Notes: generated from the letters alone by a model not told the origin. 64,000 bases of DNA from Pelagibacterium limicola (GCF_015694405.1 NZ_JADQDB010000011.1:1-64000), one strand, 5' to 3'; positions 1 through 10,694 are shown, counted from the stretch's first letter. Numbers and translations are program-made.

Positions 1-199
1 CGTCCGGAGATCGAGTGACAAAGCTTTCGACATGTCCGCCGGCCTCCTCACCCGGCAAACATGATGAATCAGAAACGCGTTGATTTGGGAACCCGCACCG
101 ATTCATTCAGCTCGGGTGACGCTCTAGTTCGCCCAAAACCCACCATAATTGCAGCGCTCACTGGCATTTCGCCGGGGGGCCGGATGTGGGGATTTCATC

Positions 200-925
200 A
201 TGGAATTTTTGGGCAGGGTTATTGCCGCCGCGCTGATCGCGGTGGGGATTGCAGGTGCCGGATGGCTTGGCGGGCAGGCGCTCATCGAGAGCCGCCAGCC
301 GGTACGGACTGTAACGGTCAAGGGGCTGTCGGAACGCCCCGTTATGGCGGACCTGGGGTTCTGGCCGATCAAATTCGTGGCGACGGGCCCGTCGCTTGAG
401 GATGCCCGGGCAGAGCTTGAGGCTGCGGATGCGTCCGTGCGACGCTTCCTTACTGCGCAGGGTTTCGCCGAAGAGGCGATGCGGGTCCAGAACATATTCG
501 TCGAAGATCGGCTTGCCGGCTATAACGCCTCGAACATGCCCGATCTCGCCCGGTTCGTGCTGACAGAAGAATTTCTTGTGACATCGACCGATGTCGAAGC
601 CATCGCCGAGGCGGCGCGTAATGTGGGCGAAATGCTGCGGATGGGGGTGGTATTTTCGTCCGACACCTACAATGCCGGCCCGTCCTATGTCTTTACCGGA
701 TTGAACGATCTCAAGACCGATATGCTGGCGGAAGCTACCCAGCGGGCGCGCGAGTCAGCGGAAGAGTTCGCACGCGAAGCCGGCGCGGCGGTGGGCACCA
801 TCCAGACGGCCAATCAGGGCGTGTTCGAAATTCTCGCCGCTGTCGAAATTCCCGAACAACGCAACGAAAAACAGATCGAGAAGAAAGTCCGCGTCGTAAC
901 GACAATCACGTATTTTCTCGAGTAG
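200..925 (+). CDS. SIMPL domain (DUF541) periplasmic protein
   Basis: This 241-residue protein has one N-terminal hydrophobic segment (about residues 6-25), probably an uncleaved anchor or signal, followed by a SIMPL/DUF541-type domain. The domain is recognised from the opening TVTVKGLSERPV, the tandem helical stretch rich in A/E/R (SLEDARAELEAA) and the C-terminal VVTTITYFLE strand. Members are envelope proteins of unclear function, some linked to oxidative stress or channel-like assemblies. I chose the ATG at 200 because the hydrophobic segment starts directly after it. The longer frame from 149 would add 17 uncharacteristic residues. The stop lies only 4 bases from the convergent zur stop. 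Family assignment is good, role unknown. Confidence 0.8.
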   Translation: MEFLGRVIAAALIAVGIAGAGWLGGQALIESRQPVRTVTVKGLSERPVMADLGFWPIKFVATGPSLEDARAELEAADASVRRFLTAQGFAEEAMRVQNIFVEDRLAGYNASNMPDLARFVLTEEFLVTSTDVEAIAEAARNVGEMLRMGVVFSSDTYNAGPSYVFTGLNDLKTDMLAEATQRARESAEEFAREAGAAVGTIQTANQGVFEILAAVEIPEQRNEKQIEKKVRVVTTITYFLE

Positions 926-929
926 ACAG

Positions 930-1325
930 CTACGCCGCACACTTGCGGCATTGGCCGCGGATTTCCATTGTGGTGCGGGTGGGGCGGAAGCCTTCGGCTT
1001 TCGCCCAGGCGTCCAACCGCTGGCGCACGACGTCGTCGGAAAATTCCGACACCTGGCCGCATGTTTCGCATATGGCGAACGCGATGAGACCCGTGTTGTG
1101 GCAATGGGGATGCGCGCAGGCGACGAAGGCGTTGAGGCTTTCGAGCCGGTGGGCGAGACCCATATCGAGCAACTTGTCGAGAGCGCGGTAAACCTGGAGC
1201 GGCGCACGCAACCCATCGTCGCGCAGCTTGTCGAGAATGGTATAGGCGCTCAGGGGGCCTTCGGCCTTTTCCAGCGCGCCAAGCACAAGCGACTGGTTGC
1301 GGGTGAGATCGGAGTGTTCGGTCAT
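930..1325 (-). CDS. zur: Fur-family zinc uptake regulator Zur
   Basis: A 131-residue Fur-superfamily repressor. It has an N-terminal winged helix (LSAYTILDKLRDDGLRAPLQVYRAL, about residues 25-50) and a C-terminal metal/dimer domain with the cluster CAHPHCHNTG and two Cys pairs (CETC, CRKC) for structural zinc. In this family zinc-loaded Zur represses zinc-uptake genes. Assignment as Zur rather than Fur or Irr rests on its neighbours: it is the last gene of a leftward znuC-znuB-zur operon, its ATG overlaps the znuB stop by 4 bases (ATGA), and Zur-box-like palindromes lie in the znuC-znuA spacer, so it is probably autoregulated. Confidence 0.92.
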   Translation of the reverse strand: MTEHSDLTRNQSLVLGALEKAEGPLSAYTILDKLRDDGLRAPLQVYRALDKLLDMGLAHRLESLNAFVACAHPHCHNTGLIAFAICETCGQVSEFSDDVVRQRLDAWAKAEGFRPTRTTMEIRGQCRKCAA

Positions 1326-2125
1326 GCGGACGGTCCTTTAATCCCCAGCGGTACAATCGAGGTCAAGGCAAAGATTCCCAAAGCTGCCACGACAATCGAG
1401 GGGCCGGAGGGGGTATCGAAATAGAGTGACCCCCAAAGCCCCAGCAGCACGGCGGCGACGCCCCCGAGCGAAGCGTAGAGTGCCATCTGTTCGGGGGTTC
1501 CTGAGAGACGCCGGGCGGCGGTAGCGGGGATGATGAGCATGGCCGTGATGAGCATTACCCCGAGGATTTTCATGGCGATCGCGATGAGGCCTGCGAGCAG
1601 GACCATAAAAACCAGCCTCGTGCGTTCGGGCTGAAAGCCTTCGGCCTGCGCGATGTCCTCGGAAACCGTGCCTGCCAGCATCGGTCGCCATAGCCATGCG
1701 AGTGCGGCCAGCACCAATGCCCCTCCACCGTAGATTACGGCGAGATCGGCAACGGAAACCGCGAGGATGTCACCGAACAACAGCCCCATGAGATCGATGC
1801 GAACGTTGGGCATGACCGACACCAGCACGAGCCCCAGCGCGAGTGCAGAATGGCTGAGCAGCCCCAAGAGCGAATCGGCCGAGAGCGTACCGCGTCGCTG
1901 GAGGAAGGCCAGAACCAATGCGGTCAGCACGGCAATGGCGAAGACGCCGGCTATGGGCGTAATGGAAAAGAACAGTGCCAGCGCCACCCCGAGAATGGCC
2001 GAATGGGCCATCGTGTCGCCGAAATAGGCCAGGCGCCGCCAGACAATGAAACTGCCCAATGGCCCTGTGACGGCGGCGATGCCGACCCCTGCGATAATCG
2101 CGCGCGTGAAAAAGCTCTCAAGCAT
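1322..2125 (-). CDS. znuB: Zinc ABC transporter permease ZnuB
   Basis: A 267-residue inner-membrane permease of the ABC-3 (ZnuB/TroCD) family with about eight hydrophobic segments. It starts MLESFFTRAIIAG and carries the conserved FGDTMAHSAILGVAL stretch near residue 35. The start at 2125 is chosen because it overlaps the znuC stop by 8 bases and gives the standard N-terminus; the open frame runs further upstream only inside znuC. With ZnuA and ZnuC it would import Zn2+ across the inner membrane. It lies between znuC and zur in one operon. Confidence 0.93.
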   Translation of the reverse strand: MLESFFTRAIIAGVGIAAVTGPLGSFIVWRRLAYFGDTMAHSAILGVALALFFSITPIAGVFAIAVLTALVLAFLQRRGTLSADSLLGLLSHSALALGLVLVSVMPNVRIDLMGLLFGDILAVSVADLAVIYGGGALVLAALAWLWRPMLAGTVSEDIAQAEGFQPERTRLVFMVLLAGLIAIAMKILGVMLITAMLIIPATAARRLSGTPEQMALYASLGGVAAVLLGLWGSLYFDTPSGPSIVVAALGIFALTSIVPLGIKGPSA

Positions 2126-2957
2126 GGCTATGCTTTTCCCCCTCCTGGTGATCGCAATGGGGGCCGTGGGCATGGTGATCGAAGTGAAGATGGCCCGAAG
2201 CGTCGCGCACGGTTCCATCGGGTAAATGTGCATGGTCGTGATCGTGGCGGTAAATCGCCAAGGTCTGGGCGGCACGCGGGCCGAAGAGGGCCGTATATTC
2301 GGAACTGACGGCCACGGCTTCGGGCGTGCCCGAGCAGCAGACATGACCGTTGAGGCAGATGACCGTATCGGTGCGGGCCATCACGACGTGCAGATCGTGC
2401 GAGATCAGCAGCACACCGCAGCCGGTCTCGTCGCGGATCCGTCCAATGAGATCGTAAAGCGCGACCTCGCCCGAAAAATCGACGCCCTGTACGGGCTCAT
2501 CGAGAACGAGGAGATCGGGCCTGCCGATAATGGCGCGGGCAATAAGCGCGCGCTGGAATTCTCCACCCGAAAGCGAATGGACCTGCGCGTGGCCCAAATG
2601 GGCGATGCCGACCTGATCGAGCGCGGCGGCGATTTCGGCTTTGGTGTGCCGCGCGGCGAGGGTCATCAGCCGGTTGACGGTCATGGGCAGCGAACGGTCC
2701 ATCGCGACCTTTTGCGGGACGTAGCCCACGCGGAGTTTCGGTGCGCGCCATATCTCGCCTTCATCGGGTGTGACGATGCCGAGAGCGGCCTTGACGGTCG
2801 TGGATTTGCCCGAACCGTTGGGACCGATCAGGGTGACGATTTCCCGCCTCGCAATCGACATATCGACGCCGCGGACCAGCCAGCGCCCATCACGGCGGAC
2901 GCCGATACCGGATACTCTGACAATCTCGTCGCGCTTGGGGGGTGTGAAGTTTTCCAT
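2118..2957 (-). CDS. znuC: Zinc ABC transporter ATP-binding protein ZnuC with His-rich tail
   Basis: A 279-residue ABC ATPase. Walker A GPNGSGKST is at 45-53, signature LSGGE at 129-133, Walker B LLVLDEP at about 149-155 and the H-loop His at 187. It energises zinc import with ZnuB and ZnuA. The last 45 residues or so are an extension unusually rich in His and Asp (HDHDHAH, HFDHHAHG, CDHQEGEKHSHA), which could bind zinc on the cytoplasmic side; that role is inference. It is the first gene of the leftward operon and divergent from znuA across a 95-base spacer with Zur-box-like sites. Confidence 0.94.
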   Translation of the reverse strand: MENFTPPKRDEIVRVSGIGVRRDGRWLVRGVDMSIARREIVTLIGPNGSGKSTTVKAALGIVTPDEGEIWRAPKLRVGYVPQKVAMDRSLPMTVNRLMTLAARHTKAEIAAALDQVGIAHLGHAQVHSLSGGEFQRALIARAIIGRPDLLVLDEPVQGVDFSGEVALYDLIGRIRDETGCGVLLISHDLHVVMARTDTVICLNGHVCCSGTPEAVAVSSEYTALFGPRAAQTLAIYRHDHDHAHLPDGTVRDASGHLHFDHHAHGPHCDHQEGEKHSHA

Positions 2958-2991
2958 AGGTGCTCGGATGACGGATTGACAATGCAGCGGA

Positions 2992-3006
2992 TGTTATAGC
3001 ATTACG
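2992..3006. promoter_or_regulatory. Candidate Zur box 1 (znuC/znuA spacer)
   Basis: The sequence TGTTATAGCATTACG keeps the left half (TGTTATA) of the alphaproteobacterial Zur palindrome TGTTATA-N-TATAACA but has a poor right half. It lies in the divergent znuC/znuA spacer 8 bases before a second, better site. Assignment is by eye. Confidence 0.5.
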
Positions 3007-3013
3007 TATCGAA

Positions 3014-3028
3014 CGTTACATCATAACA
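3014..3028. promoter_or_regulatory. Candidate Zur box 2 (znuC/znuA spacer)
   Basis: CGTTACATCATAACA matches about 12 of 15 positions of TGTTATAWTATAACA. It sits 25 bases before the znuA ATG and 57 bases before the znuC ATG, so it could repress both divergent promoters when zinc is plentiful. Confidence 0.65.
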
Positions 3029-3052
3029 TATCTATCCGGAGCGCCATATACA

Positions 3053-4078
3053 ATGTCCAAAACTCCGCTCGCGCTCATCGCGCCCGCCGCGATTGCCCTT
3101 TTCGCTGCCAGCCCTGCTTTAGCTGCCCCGAACGTCGTTGCAACGGTCAAGCCGCTGCACTCGCTGGTCGCGGCCGTGATGGAGGGTGTGGGGACACCCG
3201 AGTTGCTCGTGCGAGGGGCAGCCAGTCCGCACGGCTTCTCGCTCAGGCCCTCGGACGCCGCCAAGCTCGAAGCCGCCGATATCGTGTTCTGGATCGGCGA
3301 AGATCTGGAAACCTTCCTGCCCGGCCCGCTGGCCTCTCTTGCGGCCGATGCGACGGTTGTCGAATTGATGGATGTCGATGGCATGATCATTCTCGATCTG
3401 CGCGAAGGTGGTCTGTTCGAGGCGCACAGTCATGATGACGACCATAACCATAGCCACAATGATCACGAGCATGACGACCACGGCCACGGGCATGATCACG
3501 ATGATGACCATGGGCATGATCATGACGATCATAGCCACGACGATCATGGACATGACCATGCGCATGGCGATGGACATATCTGGCTCGACCCGCAGAACGC
3601 GCGGCTGATGGTAGCGGCGATCACCGATGCCCTGATCGCGGCGGATCCGGAAAACGCCGAAACCTATAATGCCAATGGCCAGGCCACTGCCGAACGGCTT
3701 GTTGAGCTCGAGACCGAGATTGGCGCCGCGCTCGCCCCTGCACGCGGCAAGCCGTTCTTCGTCTTCCACGACGCCTATCACTATTTCGAAGCCCGCTTCG
3801 ACATCGAGGCGACCGGGAGCTTTACTGTCAATCCGGAGGTTGCGCCAGGCGCGGCACGGCTGACCGAAATTCGTGCGACCGTCGAGGGGAGCGAAGCGGT
3901 GTGTCTATTTGCAGAGCCGCAGTTCAGCCCGGCAGTTGTCCACACCATTGCCGAGGGAACGACGGCGCATACCGGGGTTCTCGATCCGCTGGGCGCCGAT
4001 ATCGAAGACGGGCCGGAGCTCTATTTTACTCTGCTGCGCGACCTGGCGGCCAGCCTCAACGATTGCCTTAGCCAGTAA
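3053..4078 (+). CDS. znuA: Zinc ABC transporter solute-binding protein ZnuA
   Basis: A 341-residue periplasmic zinc-binding protein (TroA/ZnuA cluster A-I). The signal peptide probably ends after the ALA at about residue 24. Likely zinc ligands are His36 (KPLHS), His60 (SPHGF), a His in HIWLDP (175), and the HDAY His/Asp region. Between about residues 124 and 175 is a very long His/Asp loop built of HDH, HGHD and HDDH units, typical of ZnuA proteins that capture or sense zinc. It is divergent from znuCB-zur and is followed by a terminator, so znuA appears to be a single transcription unit under Zur-box-like sites. Confidence 0.94.
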   Translation: MSKTPLALIAPAAIALFAASPALAAPNVVATVKPLHSLVAAVMEGVGTPELLVRGAASPHGFSLRPSDAAKLEAADIVFWIGEDLETFLPGPLASLAADATVVELMDVDGMIILDLREGGLFEAHSHDDDHNHSHNDHEHDDHGHGHDHDDDHGHDHDDHSHDDHGHDHAHGDGHIWLDPQNARLMVAAITDALIAADPENAETYNANGQATAERLVELETEIGAALAPARGKPFFVFHDAYHYFEARFDIEATGSFTVNPEVAPGAARLTEIRATVEGSEAVCLFAEPQFSPAVVHTIAEGTTAHTGVLDPLGADIEDGPELYFTLLRDLAASLNDCLSQ

Positions 4079-4102
4079 GCACCAGCGCTCAATCCATCTT
4101 CA

Positions 4103-4130
4103 GGGCGGGCTGAAATGTCCGCCCATTTTT
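4103..4130 (+). terminator. Rho-independent terminator after znuA
   Basis: A GGGCGG / CCGCCC stem (arms 4103-4108 and 4119-4124) is followed by ATTTTT. It separates znuA from aztD, which has its own Zur-box-like site immediately downstream. Confidence 0.65.
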
Positions 4131-4141
4131 CCAACCACAAA

Positions 4142-4156
4142 TGTAATGTTATAACA
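4142..4156. promoter_or_regulatory. Candidate Zur box upstream of aztD
   Basis: TGTAATGTTATAACA matches 13 of 15 positions of the Zur palindrome TGTTATAWTATAACA, the best match in the window. It lies 16 bases before the aztD ATG and overlaps a likely -10 region (TATAAC), so bound Zur would block the promoter. Confidence 0.72.
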
Positions 4157-4171
4157 AAAGGATAATTGAAT

Positions 4172-5362
4172 ATGCGAAACCTTCTTCTATCAACCAGTGC
4201 CGGTTGGATGATTGCGGCGCTGGCCAGCGGCCCGGTGCTGGCCGATGAAATTTCCTTCTGGCGCGCTTTTGTTTCCGATCACGGTGAGGCGAAAGTAAGC
4301 GTTGTTGATCTCGATGCGGGGACGGTGAGCCACAGATTTGAAACTGAGGGACCGGCAGCCCTTTATGCGACCGGATCGGGCAAAGCGGTCTTTGCGGTAC
4401 AGGGTGGAGCCAATGTCGTGCAGGCGTTCAGCTCGGGTATCGAGATCGATGACCACGGGGACCATGGCGATATCGAGATTTCTGAACCCGCAGCACTTCC
4501 GGGAAGCATTGCAGGCGAGCGACCGGTCCACTTTGTCGAGCATCATGGACAGATTGCCCTGTTTTTCGATGGCGAGGGCGTGGCCAAGATCGTCAGGGAG
4601 AACGACTTCGGAGCAAATGTGCGCGAGATCGATTCCGGGGCGCCGCATCACGGCGTTGCCGCCGCCTATGGCGACTATGTACTGATATCCGAGCCGCACC
4701 CGGAAGATCCCTCCAATCTGCCGGTCGGCATATATGTCGTCGGGCCGGACGGGAACCGGGTGGGCGACCTTTACGAATGTCCGGATCTCCATGGCGAAGC
4801 GTCTTCGGGGAACCTCCTCGCCATCGCCTGTGCGAGCGGCCTGCTGCTCGTCACCAACAGCGCAAACGGCCCGCAGATTTCGCACCTGCCCTATGCCGAG
4901 AGCCTGCCGGAAGGCAAATCCACGACGCTTCTGGGCGGAACGAGCATCCAATACTTCCTCGGAAATTACGGCGCGAACCGGGTGGTGATCATCGATCCTT
5001 CGGATGCCGACGGGTTCCGGCTCGTTGATCTGCCGACGCGCCGGGTGCATTTCGCCACCGATCCGATACGGCCCCAGTTCGCCTATATTTTCACGGAAGA
5101 CGGTAATCTGCACCGGCTCAATATCCTTTCGGGCAATGTGACCGGAACGCTTGCGCTGACCGCGCCCTATTCGATGGACGGACACTGGTCCGATCCGCGT
5201 CCGCGCGTAGCCGTTGCCGGTGATGAAATCCTCGTGACCGATCCGCTCGAGGGCAAAGTGCTGCGCATCGATGCGTCCAGCTTCGAGATCGCGGGTGAAA
5301 TCGCTGTCGAGGGCGTGCCTTATAATATCGTCGCCGTCGGCGGCTCGGGCCACGCCCATTGA
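4172..5362 (+). CDS. aztD: Periplasmic zinc metallochaperone AztD-like
   Basis: A 396-residue secreted protein with a signal peptide ending near VLA (residue 24). The mature part looks like a beta-propeller, with repeated short strands such as [16 protein letters not shown] and [10 protein letters not shown]. His clusters fit zinc carriage: an N-terminal DDHGDHGD, then EHHG, PHHG and EPHPED, plus CPDLHGE. AztD proteins hand zinc to the solute-binding protein of a zinc ABC importer. Here the only importer nearby is ZnuABC. The ATG at 4172 is preferred over the TTG at 4166 because AAAAGG lies upstream and the signal peptide then starts MRNLLL. Regulation by Zur is likely from the adjacent palindrome. 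Confidence 0.85.
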   Translation: MRNLLLSTSAGWMIAALASGPVLADEISFWRAFVSDHGEAKVSVVDLDAGTVSHRFETEGPAALYATGSGKAVFAVQGGANVVQAFSSGIEIDDHGDHGDIEISEPAALPGSIAGERPVHFVEHHGQIALFFDGEGVAKIVRENDFGANVREIDSGAPHHGVAAAYGDYVLISEPHPEDPSNLPVGIYVVGPDGNRVGDLYECPDLHGEASSGNLLAIACASGLLLVTNSANGPQISHLPYAESLPEGKSTTLLGGTSIQYFLGNYGANRVVIIDPSDADGFRLVDLPTRRVHFATDPIRPQFAYIFTEDGNLHRLNILSGNVTGTLALTAPYSMDGHWSDPRPRVAVAGDEILVTDPLEGKVLRIDASSFEIAGEIAVEGVPYNIVAVGGSGHAH

Positions 5363-5367
5363 CCTCC

Positions 5368-5395
5368 TGCCGCCCCACCCTGTGGCGGGGCGGCA
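5368..5395 (+). promoter_or_regulatory. Hairpin between aztD and the COG0523 gene
   Basis: A perfect 9-base stem TGCCGCCCC / GGGGCGGCA with a 10-base loop, with no T-run after it. It lies 5 bases after the aztD stop and ends 28 bases before the next ATG. It may be an mRNA processing or attenuation element rather than a full terminator, since no separate promoter is obvious for the next gene. Confidence 0.5.
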
Positions 5396-5423
5396 CCTTC
5401 CCAACACTTTCGAGCCTCACTTC

Positions 5424-6617
5424 ATGGTCAGTCGTCTTCCCGTTACCGTTCTCTCGGGCTTTCTTGGCGCCGGGAAAACCACCCTACTCAATCACGTTCT
5501 CGCCAATCGCGAGGGCAAGCGCGTTGCGGTGATCGTCAACGACATGAGCGAGGTCAATATCGACGCCGCCCTCGTGCGCGAGGGCGAAGCGAACCTCTCC
5601 CGTACCGATGAACAACTGGTCGAGATGACCAATGGCTGCATCTGTTGCACGCTACGCGACGATCTTTTGAAAGAAGTACGACAATTGGCCGAACAGGGAC
5701 GGTTCGATTACCTGCTCATCGAGTCCACCGGGATTTCCGAACCCCTGCCCGTCGCGACCACGTTCGACTTCCGGGACGAATCTGGCGCTTCCCTGTCGGA
5801 TATCTCGCGGCTCGATACGATGGTGACGGTGGTCGATGCAGCGAACCTGCTCGCTCACTATGCCTCCCACGACACGCTTCAGGATCATGGCGAGAGCCTT
5901 GGGGAGGGCGACGAGCGCACGCTGATCGATCTTCTGGTCGAGCAGATCGAATTCGCCGATGTGATCGTGCTCAACAAGGTTTCGGCGGCAACGGCTGAGC
6001 ATCTCGATGCCGCCCGCAAGATCATCCGCTCGCTCAACGCCGAGGCCCGGCTCATCGAGACCGATTTCGGCAAGGTGGCTGTGAGCGATATCATGGGCAC
6101 AGGGCGGTTCAGCTTCGAACGGGCGCAGGCACACCCGCTATGGTTCAAGGAACTCAACGGGTTCAAGGACCATGTGCCCGAGACCGAAGAATACGGCATT
6201 CGGAGCTTTGTCTATCGCGCGCGGCGGCCGTTCGTGCCGCAGCTTTTTCACCGGTTTGTCAACGACGCGTGGCCCGGTGTGGTGCGCGCCAAGGGCTTCT
6301 TCTGGCTCGCGACCCGCCCGTGGTTCGTGGGAGAGATGAGCCAGGCGGGAGCGATGGTCAGGACCGAAAAGCGTGGGCTCTGGTGGTCGGCGGTACCGAG
6401 GGAACGCTGGCCGGACAATCCCGAGTGGCAGGCCGCGATGACGCCCTATCTCGACCCGGTCTGGGGCGACCGGCGGCAGGAGCTTGTGTTCATAGGGATC
6501 GATCCCATGGAGGAGGTTGCCCTAAGGAAACGGCTCGATTCCTGTCTCGTGCCGGCAAAGGGCTTCAACCCTGAGGACTGGGCGCACCTGCCGGATCCGT
6601 TCCCAGCCTGGCAATAG
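5424..6617 (+). CDS. COG0523 (CobW/ZigA-like) GTP-dependent metallochaperone
   Basis: A 397-residue GTPase of the CobW_N-CobW_C family. The P-loop GFLGAGKTT is at 12-20, the metal-binding CICC motif at 72-75 and the ESTGISEP switch motif near 100-107. In Zur regulons, COG0523 proteins such as ZagA/ZigA deliver zinc to client enzymes during starvation; the location after aztD supports that role over cobalt or nitrile-hydratase chaperoning. The fourth GTPase motif reads NKVS instead of NKxD, as in some family members. The ATG at 5424 is used because residue 1 leads directly into the P-loop strand. It is probably co-transcribed with aztD. Confidence 0.87.
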   Translation: MVSRLPVTVLSGFLGAGKTTLLNHVLANREGKRVAVIVNDMSEVNIDAALVREGEANLSRTDEQLVEMTNGCICCTLRDDLLKEVRQLAEQGRFDYLLIESTGISEPLPVATTFDFRDESGASLSDISRLDTMVTVVDAANLLAHYASHDTLQDHGESLGEGDERTLIDLLVEQIEFADVIVLNKVSAATAEHLDAARKIIRSLNAEARLIETDFGKVAVSDIMGTGRFSFERAQAHPLWFKELNGFKDHVPETEEYGIRSFVYRARRPFVPQLFHRFVNDAWPGVVRAKGFFWLATRPWFVGEMSQAGAMVRTEKRGLWWSAVPRERWPDNPEWQAAMTPYLDPVWGDRRQELVFIGIDPMEEVALRKRLDSCLVPAKGFNPEDWAHLPDPFPAWQ

Positions 6618-6620
6618 TCC

Positions 6621-6989
6621 CTATTTGAGCGGGCCCTTGAAAATGAAGAAGGCACCGAGTGCAATGAAGGCGAAGCCCAGGACGTGATTGAGGGTGAACT
6701 TCTCGCCGAGATAGAAGATTGCAAAGAGAGCGAAGACGGATAGGGAGATGACCTCCTGAATCGTCTTGAGCTCGGCGCCCGAATAGACGCCATACCCGAT
6801 ACGGTTTGCGGGGACCGCCAGCCAGTATTCGAAGAACGCGATGCCCCAACTGACGAGCACGACGACCCACAGCGCCGCTCCAGGAAACTTGAGATGCCCA
6901 TACCAGGCGAAGGTCATGAAGACGTTAGAAGCGATGAGCAGGACGATCGGCGCGACGACCGCGAAAAGCGAAGGCACGGCAGCTTGCAT
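6621..6989 (-). CDS. DUF486 (DMT-like) small membrane protein
   Basis: A 122-residue protein with four hydrophobic segments. The motif order matches DUF486: NVFMTFAWYGHLKF, then FEYWLAVPANRIGY, then LKTIQEVISLSVFALFAIFYLGEK, ending FIFKGPLK. Members resemble half-size drug/metabolite transporters, with no established substrate. The ATG at 6989 gives the usual family length. The longer open frame lacks membrane character. It is convergent with the COG0523 gene (3-base gap). Confidence 0.85.
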   Translation of the reverse strand: MQAAVPSLFAVVAPIVLLIASNVFMTFAWYGHLKFPGAALWVVVLVSWGIAFFEYWLAVPANRIGYGVYSGAELKTIQEVISLSVFALFAIFYLGEKFTLNHVLGFAFIALGAFFIFKGPLK

Positions 6990-7070
6990 TTGGCACTCTT
7001 GGATTACGCACGTCTGGAACCGTCGCGCGGATTCAAAGCGCTGATTTTCGGGCGAACGCAAGCAGATTTT

Positions 7071-7104
7071 TTGTCGGGGTGCAGGCAGCACCGCACCCCG
7101 ACAA
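7071..7104 (-). terminator. Strong hairpin after the peptide ABC operon
   Basis: A perfect 12-base stem TTGTCGGGGTGC / GCACCCCGACAA with a 10-base loop starts 9 bases after the stop of the leftward ATPase gene. It is not followed by a T-run on the minus strand, so it may protect the mRNA 3' end or need Rho rather than act as a classical terminator. Confidence 0.5.
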
Positions 7105-7113
7105 GAGCAATGC

Positions 7114-8774
<1,661 letters not shown>

Positions 8775-8775
<1 letters not shown>

Positions 8776-9716
8776 CAGCGGAGCCTCGGGTTAAGGGCGT
8801 CGCGCAGCCAGTCGCCCAGCAGGTTGACCGAAAGCGCGAGCAGGATCAGCGTGAAGGCTGGGAAGGCAAGGATCCACCATTCGCCGGAGAACAGGAACTG
8901 CTGGCCGATGCGGATCAGCGTGCCGAGCGACGGCTGGGTGGGCGGCACGCCGACGCCGAGGAAGGACAGCGTCGCCTCCTCGATAATGGCAAGCGCCAGC
9001 CCGATGGTCGCGATTACGAGCACGGGGCCGACCACGTTCGGCAGGATGTGCTTGATGAGGATGAAGATCGGCGGCACGCCCATGATGCGCGCTGCAGATA
9101 CGTAATCCTTCTGCCTCTCGACCATGGTTGCACCACGCACGGTGCGCGCGAATTGCGCCCAGTTGGAAAGCCCGATGGCGAGGATAAGGACGACCAGCAC
9201 GGTGTTTTCCTGCTGGTTGGCCGGAATGAGCCCGCGTGCCACGCCAAAGATCAGGAGAGCGATCAGGATGGCGGGAAACGAAAGCTGGATATCGGCAATG
9301 CGCATGATGACCGCATCGAGCAGCCCGCCGCGATACCCGGCGATCAATCCCAACGACACACCGAGCGTCATGGCGAAAAGCGTAGCCGATAACCCCACGA
9401 ACAGCGACACCCGCATCCCGTAAAGGATGGTCGAGAGCAGATCGCGTCCCTGATGATCGGCACCGAGCAGAAAGTAGTTTCCGGCAAAGGACGTCGACAT
9501 GGGCTTGGTGAACCCATCCATGAGATTGAGTGTCCGCGGATTGAACGGGTTATAGGGCGCAATCCAGGGCGCAAGTATCGCAGCCAGGATCAGCACCACC
9601 GCGATAATCGATGCGACGATGGCAATCGGAGAGCGGCGGTAGGAAAAGACCAGATCGGAATCGAGAACGCGGACGAGCCGGCTCTGCGGTTTTGCGGGGG
9701 TGGTGACATCGGTCAC
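8775..9716 (-). CDS. Peptide-type ABC transporter permease (DppC-like)
   Basis: A 313-residue inner-membrane permease with an N-terminal OppC_N segment (FSYRRSPIAIVASIIAVVLIL), the periplasmic stretch FLLGADHQGRDLLSTILYGMR, and the cytoplasmic coupling region near SAARIMGVPPIFILIKHILPN. This order is diagnostic for DppC/OppC. It pairs with the DppB-like permease encoded 3 bases upstream and with the fused ATPase downstream. Confidence 0.92.
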
Positions 9717-9719
9717 GGC

Positions 9720-10694
9720 TTATCTCCCGCCCGCGACGCGAAGGCGCGGGTCAACTATGAAATAGAGGATGTCGACGATCAGGTTGATGACGACGAAGAT
9801 GAAGGCGACGAACATCAGGTAGGCCGCCATTACCGGCACATCGACCACTGCGACCGAGTTGACGAAAAGCGATCCCACGCCCGGCCACTGGAAGACGGTT
9901 TCGGTGATGATGGCGAAGGCGATGACGGATCCCAGTTGCAGACCCGTGATCGTGATGACCGGCACGAGCGTGTTCTTGAGCGCATGGCCAAAATTGATGG
10001 CGCGCTTGGAAAGTCCGCGGGCACGGGCAAACTTGATATAATCCTGCCGCAGCACTTCGAGCATTTCAGCCCGCACAAGGCGCATGATGAGCGTCATCTG
10101 GAAAAGCGAAAGCGTGATGGCCGGAAGGATGATCGAACGCAGGCCAGACTCGGTCAGAAAACCTGTGCGCCACCAGCCAAGATCGACCACCTGCCCGCGA
10201 CCAAAGGAAGGAAGCCATTTCAATTCGACGGCAAAGACGTAGATGAGCCCGATACCGATCAGAAAGGTGGGCAACGAGACGCCAACCAGCGAGGCGGTCA
10301 TAATGACCCCGGTCGACCAGTTCTTGGGGCGAAGCGCAGTGAAAACGCCCAATACCAGCCCGACCGTCAGCGCCAGCGTCGCAGATACAAAAGCCAGTTC
10401 GATGGTCGCGGGCAGGCGCGACATGATCAGTTCTGCCACCGGCTGCTGCAAGCGATAAGAGATGCCGAACTGGCCTTGAAGCGCATTGCCGATGAAGCGG
10501 AAGAATTGAACGTAGAAGGGATCGTTGAGGCCCAGCCGCTCACGCAGCAGCGCCTGATCGGCCATCGTCGCTTCCTGGCTGACGAGCGAAGCGACCGGAT
10601 CGCCCACATAGCGGAACATCAGGAAGGAAATAAGGGCAACAGCCAGCATGACGAGAGCGGATTGCCCAAGTCGTCGGATGATGAAGGCCAGCAT
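9720..10694 (-). CDS. Peptide-type ABC transporter permease (DppB-like)
   Basis: A 324-residue permease of the DppB/OppB family: N-terminal FIIRRLGQSALVMLAV, a periplasmic region containing LRERLGLNDPFYVQFFRF, the EAA-like coupling loop around YIKFARARGLSKRAI, and a C-terminal DPRLRVAGGR. It is separated from the solute-binding-protein gene upstream by 224 bases that contain a strong hairpin. Confidence 0.92.
   Translation of the reverse strand: MLAFIIRRLGQSALVMLAVALISFLMFRYVGDPVASLVSQEATMADQALLRERLGLNDPFYVQFFRFIGNALQGQFGISYRLQQPVAELIMSRLPATIELAFVSATLALTVGLVLGVFTALRPKNWSTGVIMTASLVGVSLPTFLIGIGLIYVFAVELKWLPSFGRGQVVDLGWWRTGFLTESGLRSIILPAITLSLFQMTLIMRLVRAEMLEVLRQDYIKFARARGLSKRAINFGHALKNTLVPVITITGLQLGSVIAFAIITETVFQWPGVGSLFVNSVAVVDVPVMAAYLMFVAFIFVVINLIVDILYFIVDPRLRVAGGR

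Noticed and set aside
1-199. Possible 3' end of an upstream gene (frame 1 stops at 16-18)
   Set aside because: Only five codons are visible before the stop; nothing can be assigned. The rest of this stretch shows no gene I can support.
3420-3580. Repeated CATGA/CATGG-rich DNA that might look like a CRISPR or satellite array
   Set aside because: It is the His/Asp codon repeat (GAT, CAT) of the ZnuA metal loop; there are no unique spacers and the reading frame is intact.
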